Positions 1 through 6,531 of a DNA stretch of 9,407 nucleotides are shown piece after piece. Under the pieces are notes generated by a model that saw only the letters and a list, made by a program, of their open reading frames with translations, was not told the origin of the DNA and did no database searches. The position numbers were made by a program, and so were the translations under genes. Numbering within the stretch: the first letter of the stretch is position 1; every line of letters starts with the position of its first letter. This DNA comes from DASVCS01 sp036381495. GTDB taxonomy: Bacteria > Gemmatimonadota > Gemmatimonadetes > Longimicrobiales > RSA9. Where the stretch lies: positions 1-9,407 of the forward strand of contig DASVCS010000134.1 of assembly GCA_036381495.1 (NCBI GenBank), read 5' to 3'.

Positions 1-1338
1 TTCCTTCTCGTTGATCAGCCGGTTCTTCTTCTCCAGCCCGGCCACCACCCGGTCGATCGCCTCGTCCAGCTCGGCCATCCCCACCGCCCCCTTGTCGCGC
101 CGCGCCGCCAGCAGCGCCGCCTCGTTGAGCAGGTTCGCCAGGTCGGCGCCCACGAACCCCGGCGTGCGCTTGGCCACCTCGGCCAGCTCCACCTCGGGCG
201 CCAGCTTGATGCCGCCGGCGTGCACCCGCAGGATCGCCTCCCGGCCCGCCCGGTCCGGCCGGTCAACGACCACCTGCCGGTCGAAGCGCCCCGGCCGCAG
301 CAGCGCCGGATCGAGGATCTCCGGCCGGTTCGTCGCCGCCATGATGATGACGCCCGTGCGCGGATCGAACCCGTCCATCTCCACCAGGAGCTGGTTCAGC
401 GTCTGCTCCCGCTCGTCGTGGCCGCCGAGCACGCCGCCCACGCCCCGCGCCTTGCCGAGTGCATCGAGCTCGTCGATGAAGACGATGCAGGGCGCGTTCG
501 CCTTCGCCTGCTCGAAGAGATCGCGGACCCGGGCCGCGCCCACGCCGACGAACATCTCGACGAACTCGGAGCCGCTGATCGAGAAGAAGGTGACGCCCGC
601 CTCACCCGCGACGGCGCGGGCGAGCAGCGTCTTGCCGGTGCCCGGCGGCCCGACGAGCAACACGCCCTTCGGGATCTTCGCGCCGAGCCGCGCGAACTTG
701 CCGGGCGTCTTCAGGAACTGGACGACCTCCTCCAGCTCCTCCTTCGCCTCGTCCGCGCCCGCAACATCGGAGAAGGTCACGCCCGTGCCTTCCTCCCCCA
801 CGATGCGCGCCCGGTTCTTCCCCACCGTCATCACGCCCTGCGCCGGGTTGATGCGGCGGAGCATCCAGACCCAGAAGAGGACGAGCAGCCCCAGCGGGAT
901 GAGCCAGCCGAGCGCCTCGCCGAACCAGCCCTCGGTCGCCCCCGTGTACTCGATGCCGCGCGATTCGAGCAGCGGGACCAACGTCTCGTCTTCGGGCACC
1001 CGCACGGCCGTCCAGACCTGCGGGTCGCCGGGCCGGCGTACACTGTCCGCGACCGTCGCCCGGACCATCTCGGGGCCGAGCGTCACCGCCGAGACCTGAC
1101 CGGCCTCGATCCGCTTCTTCAGCTCGCTGTACGGCAGCCGCGTCGTGTCCTGTCTGCCGAGGAAATAGTTGATGCCCAGCAGCAGCAGGAGGGCGAGGAT
1201 GAAGTACAGGATCGAGAAGCGGGTCCGCGGACCCCCCATCGGCCCGCCGAGCCCGCCCGCACGACGGTCCGGCGAGCTCCGCCGCCGATCCGCACGCCGG
1301 CGGCGATCCCGCGGTCCCCCTCGCCGTTCCTGATTCAT
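1..1338 (-). CDS. ftsH: ATP-dependent zinc metalloprotease FtsH, N-terminal part (cut by left edge)
   Basis: FtsH is a membrane-anchored hexameric AAA+ protease that extracts and degrades misfolded membrane and regulatory proteins. The 446 codons visible here run from ATG off the left edge. They show an Arg-rich N-terminus (residues 1-40), a first membrane helix (about 42-60), a short extracytoplasmic domain (61-142), a second helix (about 143-160), then the AAA+ module: Walker A GPPGTGKT at 230-237, pore loop FVG at 263-265, Walker B IVFIDE at 285-290, and the second region of homology TNRPEILDPALLRPGRFDR at 336-354 with arginine fingers R348 and R351. The sequence stops at the conserved LEKKNRLINEKE, so the HExxH protease domain (roughly 200 residues) lies outside the window. 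There is no good Shine-Dalgarno before the ATG. M34 is an alternative start that would remove most of the Arg-rich tail. The identification is secure. Confidence 0.97.
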   Translation of the reverse strand, partial: MNQERRGGPRDRRRRADRRRSSPDRRAGGLGGPMGGPRTRFSILYFILALLLLLGINYFLGRQDTTRLPYSELKKRIEAGQVSAVTLGPEMVRATVADSVRRPGDPQVWTAVRVPEDETLVPLLESRGIEYTGATEGWFGEALGWLIPLGLLVLFWVWMLRRINPAQGVMTVGKNRARIVGEEGTGVTFSDVAGADEAKEELEEVVQFLKTPGKFARLGAKIPKGVLLVGPPGTGKTLLARAVAGEAGVTFFSISGSEFVEMFVGVGAARVRDLFEQAKANAPCIVFIDELDALGKARGVGGVLGGHDEREQTLNQLLVEMDGFDPRTGVIIMAATNRPEILDPALLRPGRFDRQVVVDRPDRAGREAILRVHAGGIKLAPEVELAEVAKRTPGFVGADLANLLNEAALLAARRDKGAVGMAELDEAIDRVVAGLEKKNRLINEKE

Positions 1339-1361
1339 GCCGGGTGGCGATGCGGGCAAGG

Positions 1362-1367
1362 ATTGTA
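1362..1367 (-). promoter_or_regulatory. Possible -10 box for ftsH
   Basis: Read on the minus strand, TACAAT lies about 24 bases before the ftsH ATG, matching five of six bases of the sigma-70 -10 consensus. No convincing -35 hexamer is seen 16-18 bases upstream, where the C-rich complement of the G-run array lies. If used, the leader would be under 20 bases and without a Shine-Dalgarno. Weak prediction. Confidence 0.3.
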
Positions 1368-1376
1368 CCGGGGATC

Positions 1377-1403
1377 GGGCTAGGGCTGGGGCTGGGGCTG
1401 GGG
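1377..1403 (+). repeat. G-quadruplex motif / short GGGGCT tandem array
   Basis: Five runs of three or four G separated by two- or three-base loops (CTA, CT, CT, CT) stand in the gap between the lipoprotein stop codon and the ftsH start. The last part is a perfect GGGGCT tandem repeat. The pattern meets the usual definition of an intramolecular G-quadruplex. It is on the strand that is template for ftsH and sits just upstream of the candidate -10 box, so it could affect ftsH transcription. That role is inferred, and the array could also be a simple slippage product. Confidence 0.6.
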
Positions 1404-1458
1404 TTGCAGAGTGGCCGGAGGGGCGAAGCGATGTCTCGGGTTCATTCGTTTTCTCACA

Positions 1459-2706
1459 TCAGGACCGTCGCACCTGCCGGAGTTCGAGTACGTCCGTGCC
1501 CAGAGCGTCCTTGCTTCGGACAAGCAATCGGCCGAAGCCGATGTCGAGGATCTCGATGTCGCGCGGGAGCAGGATTCTGCCGATGAAGCCGATCCGAGGG
1601 TCGAGGATCACCCAGTGGACCGAGTCGGCCCGTGGCAGCGGATAGGCGCGAATCCAGATGTTGCCGTCGGCATCCGAGTCGAGCGCCGAGAAGGCCGGCA
1701 GAGTCCTCCGTGCCGGGAGCGCCTCGATCAGCTCCTCCCTGAACTCGGCCACGATGGCCGAAGCCGGCCGTCCATCGACCTTCAGCCGACCGGACGGGCT
1801 CCAACGCTCCCGATTCTCTGCCAGTAGCCGCTCCCGCTCGGCGTTCACGACCTCGCCGGACAGCGCCGGATGCACGAAGTCGAACGAATACCGGAGCCCG
1901 TTGGGCACACGACGCGAGGTGGGGTCGATGATTGTGACCACGAACGTGTCACTCGACGCGATCACGGCGCGGTTCTCGGTGGTGGTCGCATATGTGGCGC
2001 GGCCGAACAGCAGCGGCTCGTCGCCCCAAACGCCCTGCCGCGCGCCGGCCATCTCCTCCGTCCCCGGCACGTTCCACGTCGCCGTGGTGCGACCGGTCGC
2101 GATGTCGACGAAGGCGTATGTCAGAGTGTCGCGGCGCGTCTGGAAAGCGCGCCCGGGCGGAGCCGATGTCACGAGCTCGCCCGGCCGTTCCTCGAAAAGG
2201 AGAAATTGCCCTCCCACCGCGCCGACGAGTCGCGTCCCCTGGAGCGAAACGCGGGGAGGCGAAACCGCGATCAGCTTCTCCACCTCGAAGCCGTCGTCCT
2301 CGATGTGGAGGACGGTCACGCGGGCCAGCGGCGGATCCCAGACGGCAAGGGTCTCGTCGTCGACCTTCACCAGGTCCTCGATGAAGTCATACTCCCCTGG
2401 CCCCTTTCCCTGGCGTCCTTGCGCGGCAGCCAGCCGACCCGCCGCCGAAAGGAGCAGGACCTGGTGCGTTCCATTGTTCGCCACGACGATCCGGTCGGAC
2501 AGGATCACGCCCGCCACCGGCCGGTAAAGAGAGACCCCTGTGGCATCGCCGATGACACGCTCGGGCCGCCGTGCCAGTGTCCATTCCGGGATCGCCGGGT
2601 CCGTGAAGGGCGATATGGAGGTCGAAGCCGTCGAATTCGCCGACTGACCGCCGCCTCCGCACGACAGCAGCAAGCATGTACCGGCCAGGCAGATCACGTG
2701 CTTCAT
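1459..2706 (-). CDS. Lipoprotein with predicted 6-bladed beta-propeller
   Basis: A 415-residue protein with a lipoprotein signal: MKHVICLAG start, hydrophobic stretch and lipobox LLLSC with Cys16, then a flexible Gly/Ser/Thr linker to about residue 35. The mature part is rich in short beta-strand patterns: VILSDRIVVAN at 67-77, LLLSAAGR at 84-91, RQGKGPGEY at 98-106, TLAVWDPPLARVTVL at 119-133 and SDADGNIWIR at 344-353. The GPGEY motif and the DxDGNIW blade motif resemble NHL-like, 6-bladed beta-propeller lipoproteins. I know of no specific function; such proteins may bind ligands or partners at the outer membrane. The start is supported by GGAG (2715-2718) eight bases before the ATG. The gene precedes ftsH on the same strand with a 120-bp gap, so read-through is possible, but no functional link is apparent. 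Confidence 0.82.
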   Translation of the reverse strand: MKHVICLAGTCLLLSCGGGGQSANSTASTSISPFTDPAIPEWTLARRPERVIGDATGVSLYRPVAGVILSDRIVVANNGTHQVLLLSAAGRLAAAQGRQGKGPGEYDFIEDLVKVDDETLAVWDPPLARVTVLHIEDDGFEVEKLIAVSPPRVSLQGTRLVGAVGGQFLLFEERPGELVTSAPPGRAFQTRRDTLTYAFVDIATGRTTATWNVPGTEEMAGARQGVWGDEPLLFGRATYATTTENRAVIASSDTFVVTIIDPTSRRVPNGLRYSFDFVHPALSGEVVNAERERLLAENRERWSPSGRLKVDGRPASAIVAEFREELIEALPARRTLPAFSALDSDADGNIWIRAYPLPRADSVHWVILDPRIGFIGRILLPRDIEILDIGFGRLLVRSKDALGTDVLELRQVRRS

Positions 2707-2716
2707 ATGACGAACT

Positions 2717-2800
2717 CCGAGGTCCGCGCGCGTACGGCGGCGACGGATGCTCAGGGCCGGAATCCGGCCCGAGCAGACCGAGGTCCGCGCGCGTACGGCG
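2717..2800. repeat. 23-bp direct repeat, two copies
   Basis: An identical 23-bp sequence occurs at 2717-2739 and 2778-2800, with starts 61 bp apart (about six helical turns). Both copies contain GGTCCGCGCGCGTACGGCG. They lie 11 to 94 bases upstream of the lipoprotein start codon, and the first overlaps the complement of its Shine-Dalgarno. They could be operator sites or the trace of a local duplication. Two copies do not make a CRISPR, and no spacer pattern is present. Confidence 0.7.
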
Positions 2801-2818
2801 ACCAGTCCGTCGCGGACC
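2782..2818. other. Stem-loop overlapping the second direct repeat
   Basis: GGTCCGCG at 2782-2789 pairs with CGCGGACC at 2811-2818. An inner ACGG/CCGT pair can extend the stem after a five-base bulge. It lies about 76-112 bases upstream of the lipoprotein start, where it could act in the mRNA leader or as a palindromic protein-binding site. No T-run follows on either strand, so a terminator is unlikely. Confidence 0.4.
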
Positions 2819-3177
2819 GGGATGGTGTCGTTCCACGAGTACGAGCCATGGCTGCGCTGTTGGAGGTGAGACGCGCACCGACACGGCAGGCGGCCGGGTG
2901 TGACCCGACCGATCTCGGCCATGGATAATGCGGCGATGCGGCGTGCACAAGACTCTTCCGATTCGCATCCCGGTCTACCGGCCTCCGCGTGCCGCTTACC
3001 GGCCCGGCGCGTCCGATATTCGCCGGCGGCGCTACGGACGACGCCGGGCCTCGACGTGCATACCGCCGGCGCCTTCGCGCAGCGCACGTCGCACCCGCCA
3101 CCGCGCTTGCGCTTCGCGCATCCGCACCGGCATCATTCTGCGGTCACTACGCACGTCCCTCTCGCGCTGGAGCCCCC

Positions 3178-4131
3178 ATGCTCACGCTCTCCGACATCCG
3201 CGAGGCCCGGTCCGCGATCGCGGACCGCATCCACCGCACCCCGCTCCTCTCCTCCGCGGCGCTCGGCGCGCGGACGGGGCTGACCTGCTTCATCAAGGCG
3301 GAGTCGCTCCAGAAGACGGGGGCGTTCAAGGTCCGGGGCGCGCTGAACAAGGTGCGGCGACTCACCGCCGAGGAGAAGGCGCGCGGGCTGGTCACGGTGT
3401 CGGCGGGCAACCATGCGCAGGGGGTGGCCTACGCCGCGGCCGCCGCGGGTGCGGCGTGTACGGTCGTGATGCCGGAGGGCGCGTCCCGCTCGAAGGTCGC
3501 GGCGAGCGAGGGGTACGGCGCCCGCGTGGTGCTGCACGGCACGGTGACCGATGCGTTCGCCCGCTGCGAGGAGCTCCGGCGCGAGCACGGTTACACCTTC
3601 GTGCACCCGTTCGACGATCCGGACATCATGGCCGGTCAGGGGACGATCGGCCTCGAGATCGTCGAAGATCTACCGGATGTCGACGCCGTCATCGCGCCGG
3701 TCGGCGGCGGCGGACTACTTTCGGGGACGGCGGCGGCACTCAAGGCGGTCCGGCCCGAGGTGCGGATCTTCGGCGTCGAACCGACCGGCGCAGCGGGGCT
3801 GCACGCGGCGCTCCGCGCCGGCGGCGTGGTCCGCCTCGAGCGCATCGACACCGTGGCCGACGGCCTGACCGCGCCGCAGACGGGCGAGCACGTCCTCGAG
3901 CACGTGCGCGCGCTGGTCGACGACGTCGTCCTCGTCGAGGATGCCGAGATCATCGAGGCGCTCCGGTTCCTGCTCGAACGCACGAAGCTCATGGTCGAGC
4001 CCGCCGGCGCCGCGGCCGTCGCGGCGCTGCTCGCCGGAAAGATCCGGCTCCCGTCCGGCGCGCGTGTCGTCGCCATCGCCAGCGGCGGCAACGTCGACCT
4101 CGCCCGCCTGCGCGAGTTGCTGCCCGGCTGA
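3178..4131 (+). CDS. Threonine/serine dehydratase family PLP enzyme (ACT-less)
   Basis: A fold-type II PLP enzyme of 317 residues that most likely deaminates L-threonine to 2-oxobutyrate and ammonia, or serine to pyruvate, in the cytoplasm. Visible motifs are RTPLL at 20-24, the PLP lysine K51 in TGAFKVRGA, the asparagine loop SAGNHAQG at 75-82, the glycine-rich phosphate-binding loop GGGGLLSG at 176-183, EPAGAAA at 274-280 and the C-terminal ASGGN at 301-305. No regulatory ACT domain follows, so length and layout match the short catabolic (TdcB-like) or serine racemase-like branch rather than the long isoleucine-feedback-inhibited enzyme. The start is chosen by GGAG (3169-3172) five bases before the ATG; longer in-frame extensions have no family similarity. 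It stands alone between two minus-strand genes. Racemase versus dehydratase activity cannot be decided from sequence alone. Confidence 0.9.
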   Translation: MLTLSDIREARSAIADRIHRTPLLSSAALGARTGLTCFIKAESLQKTGAFKVRGALNKVRRLTAEEKARGLVTVSAGNHAQGVAYAAAAAGAACTVVMPEGASRSKVAASEGYGARVVLHGTVTDAFARCEELRREHGYTFVHPFDDPDIMAGQGTIGLEIVEDLPDVDAVIAPVGGGGLLSGTAAALKAVRPEVRIFGVEPTGAAGLHAALRAGGVVRLERIDTVADGLTAPQTGEHVLEHVRALVDDVVLVEDAEIIEALRFLLERTKLMVEPAGAAAVAALLAGKIRLPSGARVVAIASGGNVDLARLRELLPG

Positions 4132-4217
4132 CCGGGGACGGACCCGGGCGGCGACACGTCGTATCCGACGCACCGCCGATGCGGTCGGCTCTCCCTCGGC
4201 CCTTCGGTCCCGATCCC

Positions 4218-4240
4218 GACGGCGCCCCACGGGCGCCGTC
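4218..4240. terminator. Perfect hairpin between convergent genes, possible bidirectional terminator
   Basis: GACGGCGCCC and its exact complement flank a three-base loop (CAC), giving a 10-bp all-matched GC-rich stem. It lies 87 bases after the dehydratase stop, and its right end covers the first two bases of the stop codon of the convergent CAP-domain gene. There is no U-tract on either strand, so it is not a canonical intrinsic terminator, but position and stability suggest transcript-end formation or 3'-end protection. Confidence 0.5.
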
Positions 4241-4898
4241 ACCGCGGCGTCGCGTAGTACTGCACGACGTACCACACGCCGTCGCGCCCCAGCCATACGC
4301 CGATACCGGTGCGCGAGAAGATCGGGTCGAGCAGGTTCTCGCGGTGGCCGGCGGAACGGAGCCACGCGCGCACCACGTGCGCCGGGAGCCGGTCCGCCCG
4401 GGCGGTCAGACGCGCCAGGTTCTCGCCCGCGATCCGTGCGCGCGCGCCGGCGGCCTCGATACGGGCGCGGAAGGTCCGCCGGCCCGGCGTCGCCGAGCGG
4501 TGATCGATCTCCTGCCGCTGCGCCAATTCCCGCGCGTACCGCCGCGCCGCGCGGGTGAGCGCCGGATCCACCGAGAGCGGCCGCACGCCCGCGCGCCGGC
4601 GCGCACGGTTCGCCGCGCCGGCCACCCGCCGGGCCAGCTCGGCGGGGTCGATACGCAGCGCGAGCGGCTCTTCACGCCGCGGCCGTTCGGCGCGACTCGC
4701 CTTCTCCTGCAGCGGCGGCGGATACGGCGCGCGTAGCACCGCGGATTCCCGTGGCGCGCCGCGGGAGCGGCGGCCGGCCGCCGCCTCGACGCCCATTGTC
4801 GGGTCCACGCCGGTCGGCGAAAGCCCCGACCGGGCACGAGGGGAGACACACGCCACGGGGACGAGGAGAAGCAACAGCGCGGACTGCAAGACCTTCAT
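4239..4898 (-). CDS. CAP/SCP-domain lipoprotein (YkwD-like)
   Basis: A 219-residue envelope protein. A hydrophobic signal ends in the lipobox VPVAC (Cys17), followed by a Pro/Arg-rich linker (18-80) and a C-terminal CAP domain (about 85-219). The domain shows the family landmarks: an N-x-x-R-x-x-x-G-V-x-P-L helix start (97-108), DHRS with His133, AGENLAR with Glu159, the AWLRSAGHRENLLDP signature (178-192) with His185, and the GIGVW...WYVVQYYA strands (198-216). These His and Glu residues form the conserved CAP cavity. Bacterial members are exported proteins whose biochemical role is mostly unknown. AGGAAG (4903-4908) just before the ATG supports the start. It lies 91 bp downstream of the GMC oxidoreductase on the same strand, so it could be the last gene of that transcript, but nothing links the functions. 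Confidence 0.88.
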   Translation of the reverse strand: MKVLQSALLLLLVPVACVSPRARSGLSPTGVDPTMGVEAAAGRRSRGAPRESAVLRAPYPPPLQEKASRAERPRREEPLALRIDPAELARRVAGAANRARRRAGVRPLSVDPALTRAARRYARELAQRQEIDHRSATPGRRTFRARIEAAGARARIAGENLARLTARADRLPAHVVRAWLRSAGHRENLLDPIFSRTGIGVWLGRDGVWYVVQYYATPR

Positions 4899-4989
4899 CG
4901 GACTTCCTACGACACCACGGGAAACTTCGATGGCGGGTGCCGTAACCTACTACGTCGAGCGGATTTGCGAAAGGGTGGCCGGCGCCGCG

Positions 4990-6531
4990 CTACGCCCCGG
5001 CGCGCCCCAGCCGCTCGTGCATCCCGGCGGCGATGCGGCGCGCGACGCCCATGATCGTGAGCGATGGATCGACGGAGACCGAGCCCGGCAGCGCCGCGCC
5101 GTCGGCCACGTAGAGCCCCTTCACCCGGTGCGCTTCGCCCGTGGGGCCGGCGAAGGAGTCTTCCGGGTCCGTGCCGAGCGGCGCGGTGCCGAGCAGGTGA
5201 CTGCCGGCGCAGAATTGCGCGTTCGGCTCGACGGAGCGGCGCGTGATCCGGGAGTTCACTTCCTCCTCGTTGCGGACCACGGTGCCGTAGATGTCCGGGA
5301 TCCAGACCTCGCGCGCGCCGGCGGCGAGGAAGATGCGGGAGGCGTTCTTGAGGTAGTCGACGGCCTTGTCGGCGTCGACGCCCTGTACGCGGTACTCGGT
5401 CTTGCGCAGGCCGCCATCGAGGAAGACGCGGCCGGGGTGGGCCTCGTCGATGACGGACATGAGCGAGCCGAGGTGGCGGTAGCGGCGCATGCGGGCGGTG
5501 TGCGCCGCGCCGATGTCGGAGAGCATGGCGCCCGTGATCCCCGGCGACTGGTGGCTCGAGAGCATGATGTAGCCGCCGCCGGCGTATTCGCCGGCCGCCG
5601 TCGTGCGGATCCGGCGCCACTCGTGGACCACGTAGGCGCAGGGGATCCCGGTCACGTTGTCGATCTCGCGGCCGAAGTCGGCGAAGACCCAGTAGTGCGG
5701 GTTGATGTAGAGGCGGCGCCCGACCACGGGGTCGGGCACGTTGTGGAGCAGGAACTCGGCGGTGCCGAGCGCGCCGGCCGCGAGGACCACGACGTCGGCG
5801 TCGATGTGGAACCGGGCGCGCGGCTGGTCGGTCTCGCGGTCCAGCAGCACCCCCTCGACGCCGGTCGCCCGCCCGTTGGCCATGAGGAGCCGGTCCGCGC
5901 GGGCGTCGCTGTAGATGCGGCCGCCCGCCTTCGAGATGCGCGGAATCGTCGTGATGAGCTGCGAACTCTTCCGGTTGTACGCGCAGCCGAACTGCGTCCA
6001 GCCGCAGGCCAGGCAGTCGACGCGTGCCGTGGGCGGCGGCGCGGCCTCCACGCCGAGCAGCTCGCACCCCTGCCGGATCAGGCGGTTGTTCTCGTTGAAC
6101 AACGCCTCGCCGGCCACGTGGATCCCCAGTTCCGCTTCGATCGCATCCCAGTGCGGGTTCAGGTCGGCCGGCGTCATCCAGTCCAGACCGTTCTCCTCGC
6201 GCCAGCGCTGGAGCCGGTCCTCGGGCGTGCGGAACGAGTCGCCCCAGTAATGGACCGTGGTGCCGCCCACGGCCTGCGCGTAATTCAGGAAGATGGCGTT
6301 GTCGACGGTCGAATCCATGCCGCGCCGGCCATTGAAGGCGGCCATGGCTTCGTCCTCGCGCTGCGAGAAATCCTCGGCGCGGAAGAAGCCGCCGCGCTCG
6401 ACCATCACGACGTCCCAGCCGCGCTCCGCGAGGTAGGCGCCGAGCGTGCCGCCGCCCGCGCCGGTGCCGATCACGACGACATCGGCCCGATCCCGCACAT
6501 CGCCCGCGTGCCGCGTACCCTGGAGGATCAT
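4990..6531 (-). CDS. GMC-family FAD-dependent oxidoreductase (sugar/alcohol dehydrogenase large subunit)
   Basis: A 513-residue flavoprotein that probably oxidises a sugar, sugar acid or alcohol. An N-terminal dinucleotide-binding motif VVVIGTGAGGGTLG (18-31) is followed by the FAD-contacting GGTTVHYWG (89-97), a cysteine motif CLACGWTQFGC (173-183), a second glycine region VVVLAAGALGTAE (247-259), and the C-terminal GMC domain with GSHLLGTAPLG (443-453, conserved His445) and VDPSLTIMG (487-495). The family usually has Asn in the last motif; here it is Asp488. The protein has no signal peptide, as expected if it is carried out by the Tat-signal small subunit encoded just upstream. The ATG overlaps that gene's TGA (ATGA) and is preceded by GGAGG (6536-6540). 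A longer in-frame start 18 codons upstream is less likely, because it would lie inside the partner gene. The natural substrate is unknown. Confidence 0.92.
   Translation of the reverse strand: MILQGTRHAGDVRDRADVVVIGTGAGGGTLGAYLAERGWDVVMVERGGFFRAEDFSQREDEAMAAFNGRRGMDSTVDNAIFLNYAQAVGGTTVHYWGDSFRTPEDRLQRWREENGLDWMTPADLNPHWDAIEAELGIHVAGEALFNENNRLIRQGCELLGVEAAPPPTARVDCLACGWTQFGCAYNRKSSQLITTIPRISKAGGRIYSDARADRLLMANGRATGVEGVLLDRETDQPRARFHIDADVVVLAAGALGTAEFLLHNVPDPVVGRRLYINPHYWVFADFGREIDNVTGIPCAYVVHEWRRIRTTAAGEYAGGGYIMLSSHQSPGITGAMLSDIGAAHTARMRRYRHLGSLMSVIDEAHPGRVFLDGGLRKTEYRVQGVDADKAVDYLKNASRIFLAAGAREVWIPDIYGTVVRNEEEVNSRITRRSVEPNAQFCAGSHLLGTAPLGTDPEDSFAGPTGEAHRVKGLYVADGAALPGSVSVDPSLTIMGVARRIAAGMHERLGRAGA

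Larger units (their letters stand above)
2707..3177. other. 471-bp intergenic region between divergent genes
   Basis: This region separates the beta-propeller lipoprotein gene (minus) from the dehydratase gene (plus). Frames open across it have Arg/Pro-rich compositions with no recognisable motif, so I call no gene. It holds a 23-bp direct repeat and a stem-loop on the lipoprotein side, listed separately. For the dehydratase, GATAAT at 2924-2929 with GTGACC at 2900-2905 (18-base spacer) is a possible sigma-70-type promoter; it would give a leader of about 240 bases. Nothing else in 2930-3160 stands out apart from short GC-rich palindromes such as TGCGC-TTC-GCGCA. Confidence 0.5.

Noticed and set aside
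11..1383. Two long plus-strand open frames opposite ftsH
   Set aside because: The opposite strand encodes every FtsH motif in order; the plus-strand products are Ser/Arg/Pro-rich or Arg/Asp/Pro-rich and have no features.
2717..2800. A CRISPR remnant
   Set aside because: Only two copies, 61 bp between starts, no cas genes, and the repeat overlaps a lipoprotein gene leader.
2900..3283. Possible small genes in the gap before the dehydratase
   Set aside because: Several overlapping frames are open, none with a Shine-Dalgarno plus recognisable motif; compositions are His/Arg/Pro-rich.
2928..4736. A 602-codon plus-strand frame across the dehydratase and into the CAP gene
   Set aside because: It is a frame-shifted reading of the dehydratase, with Arg/Gly/Pro-rich composition and no domain. 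The dehydratase frame carries all family motifs.
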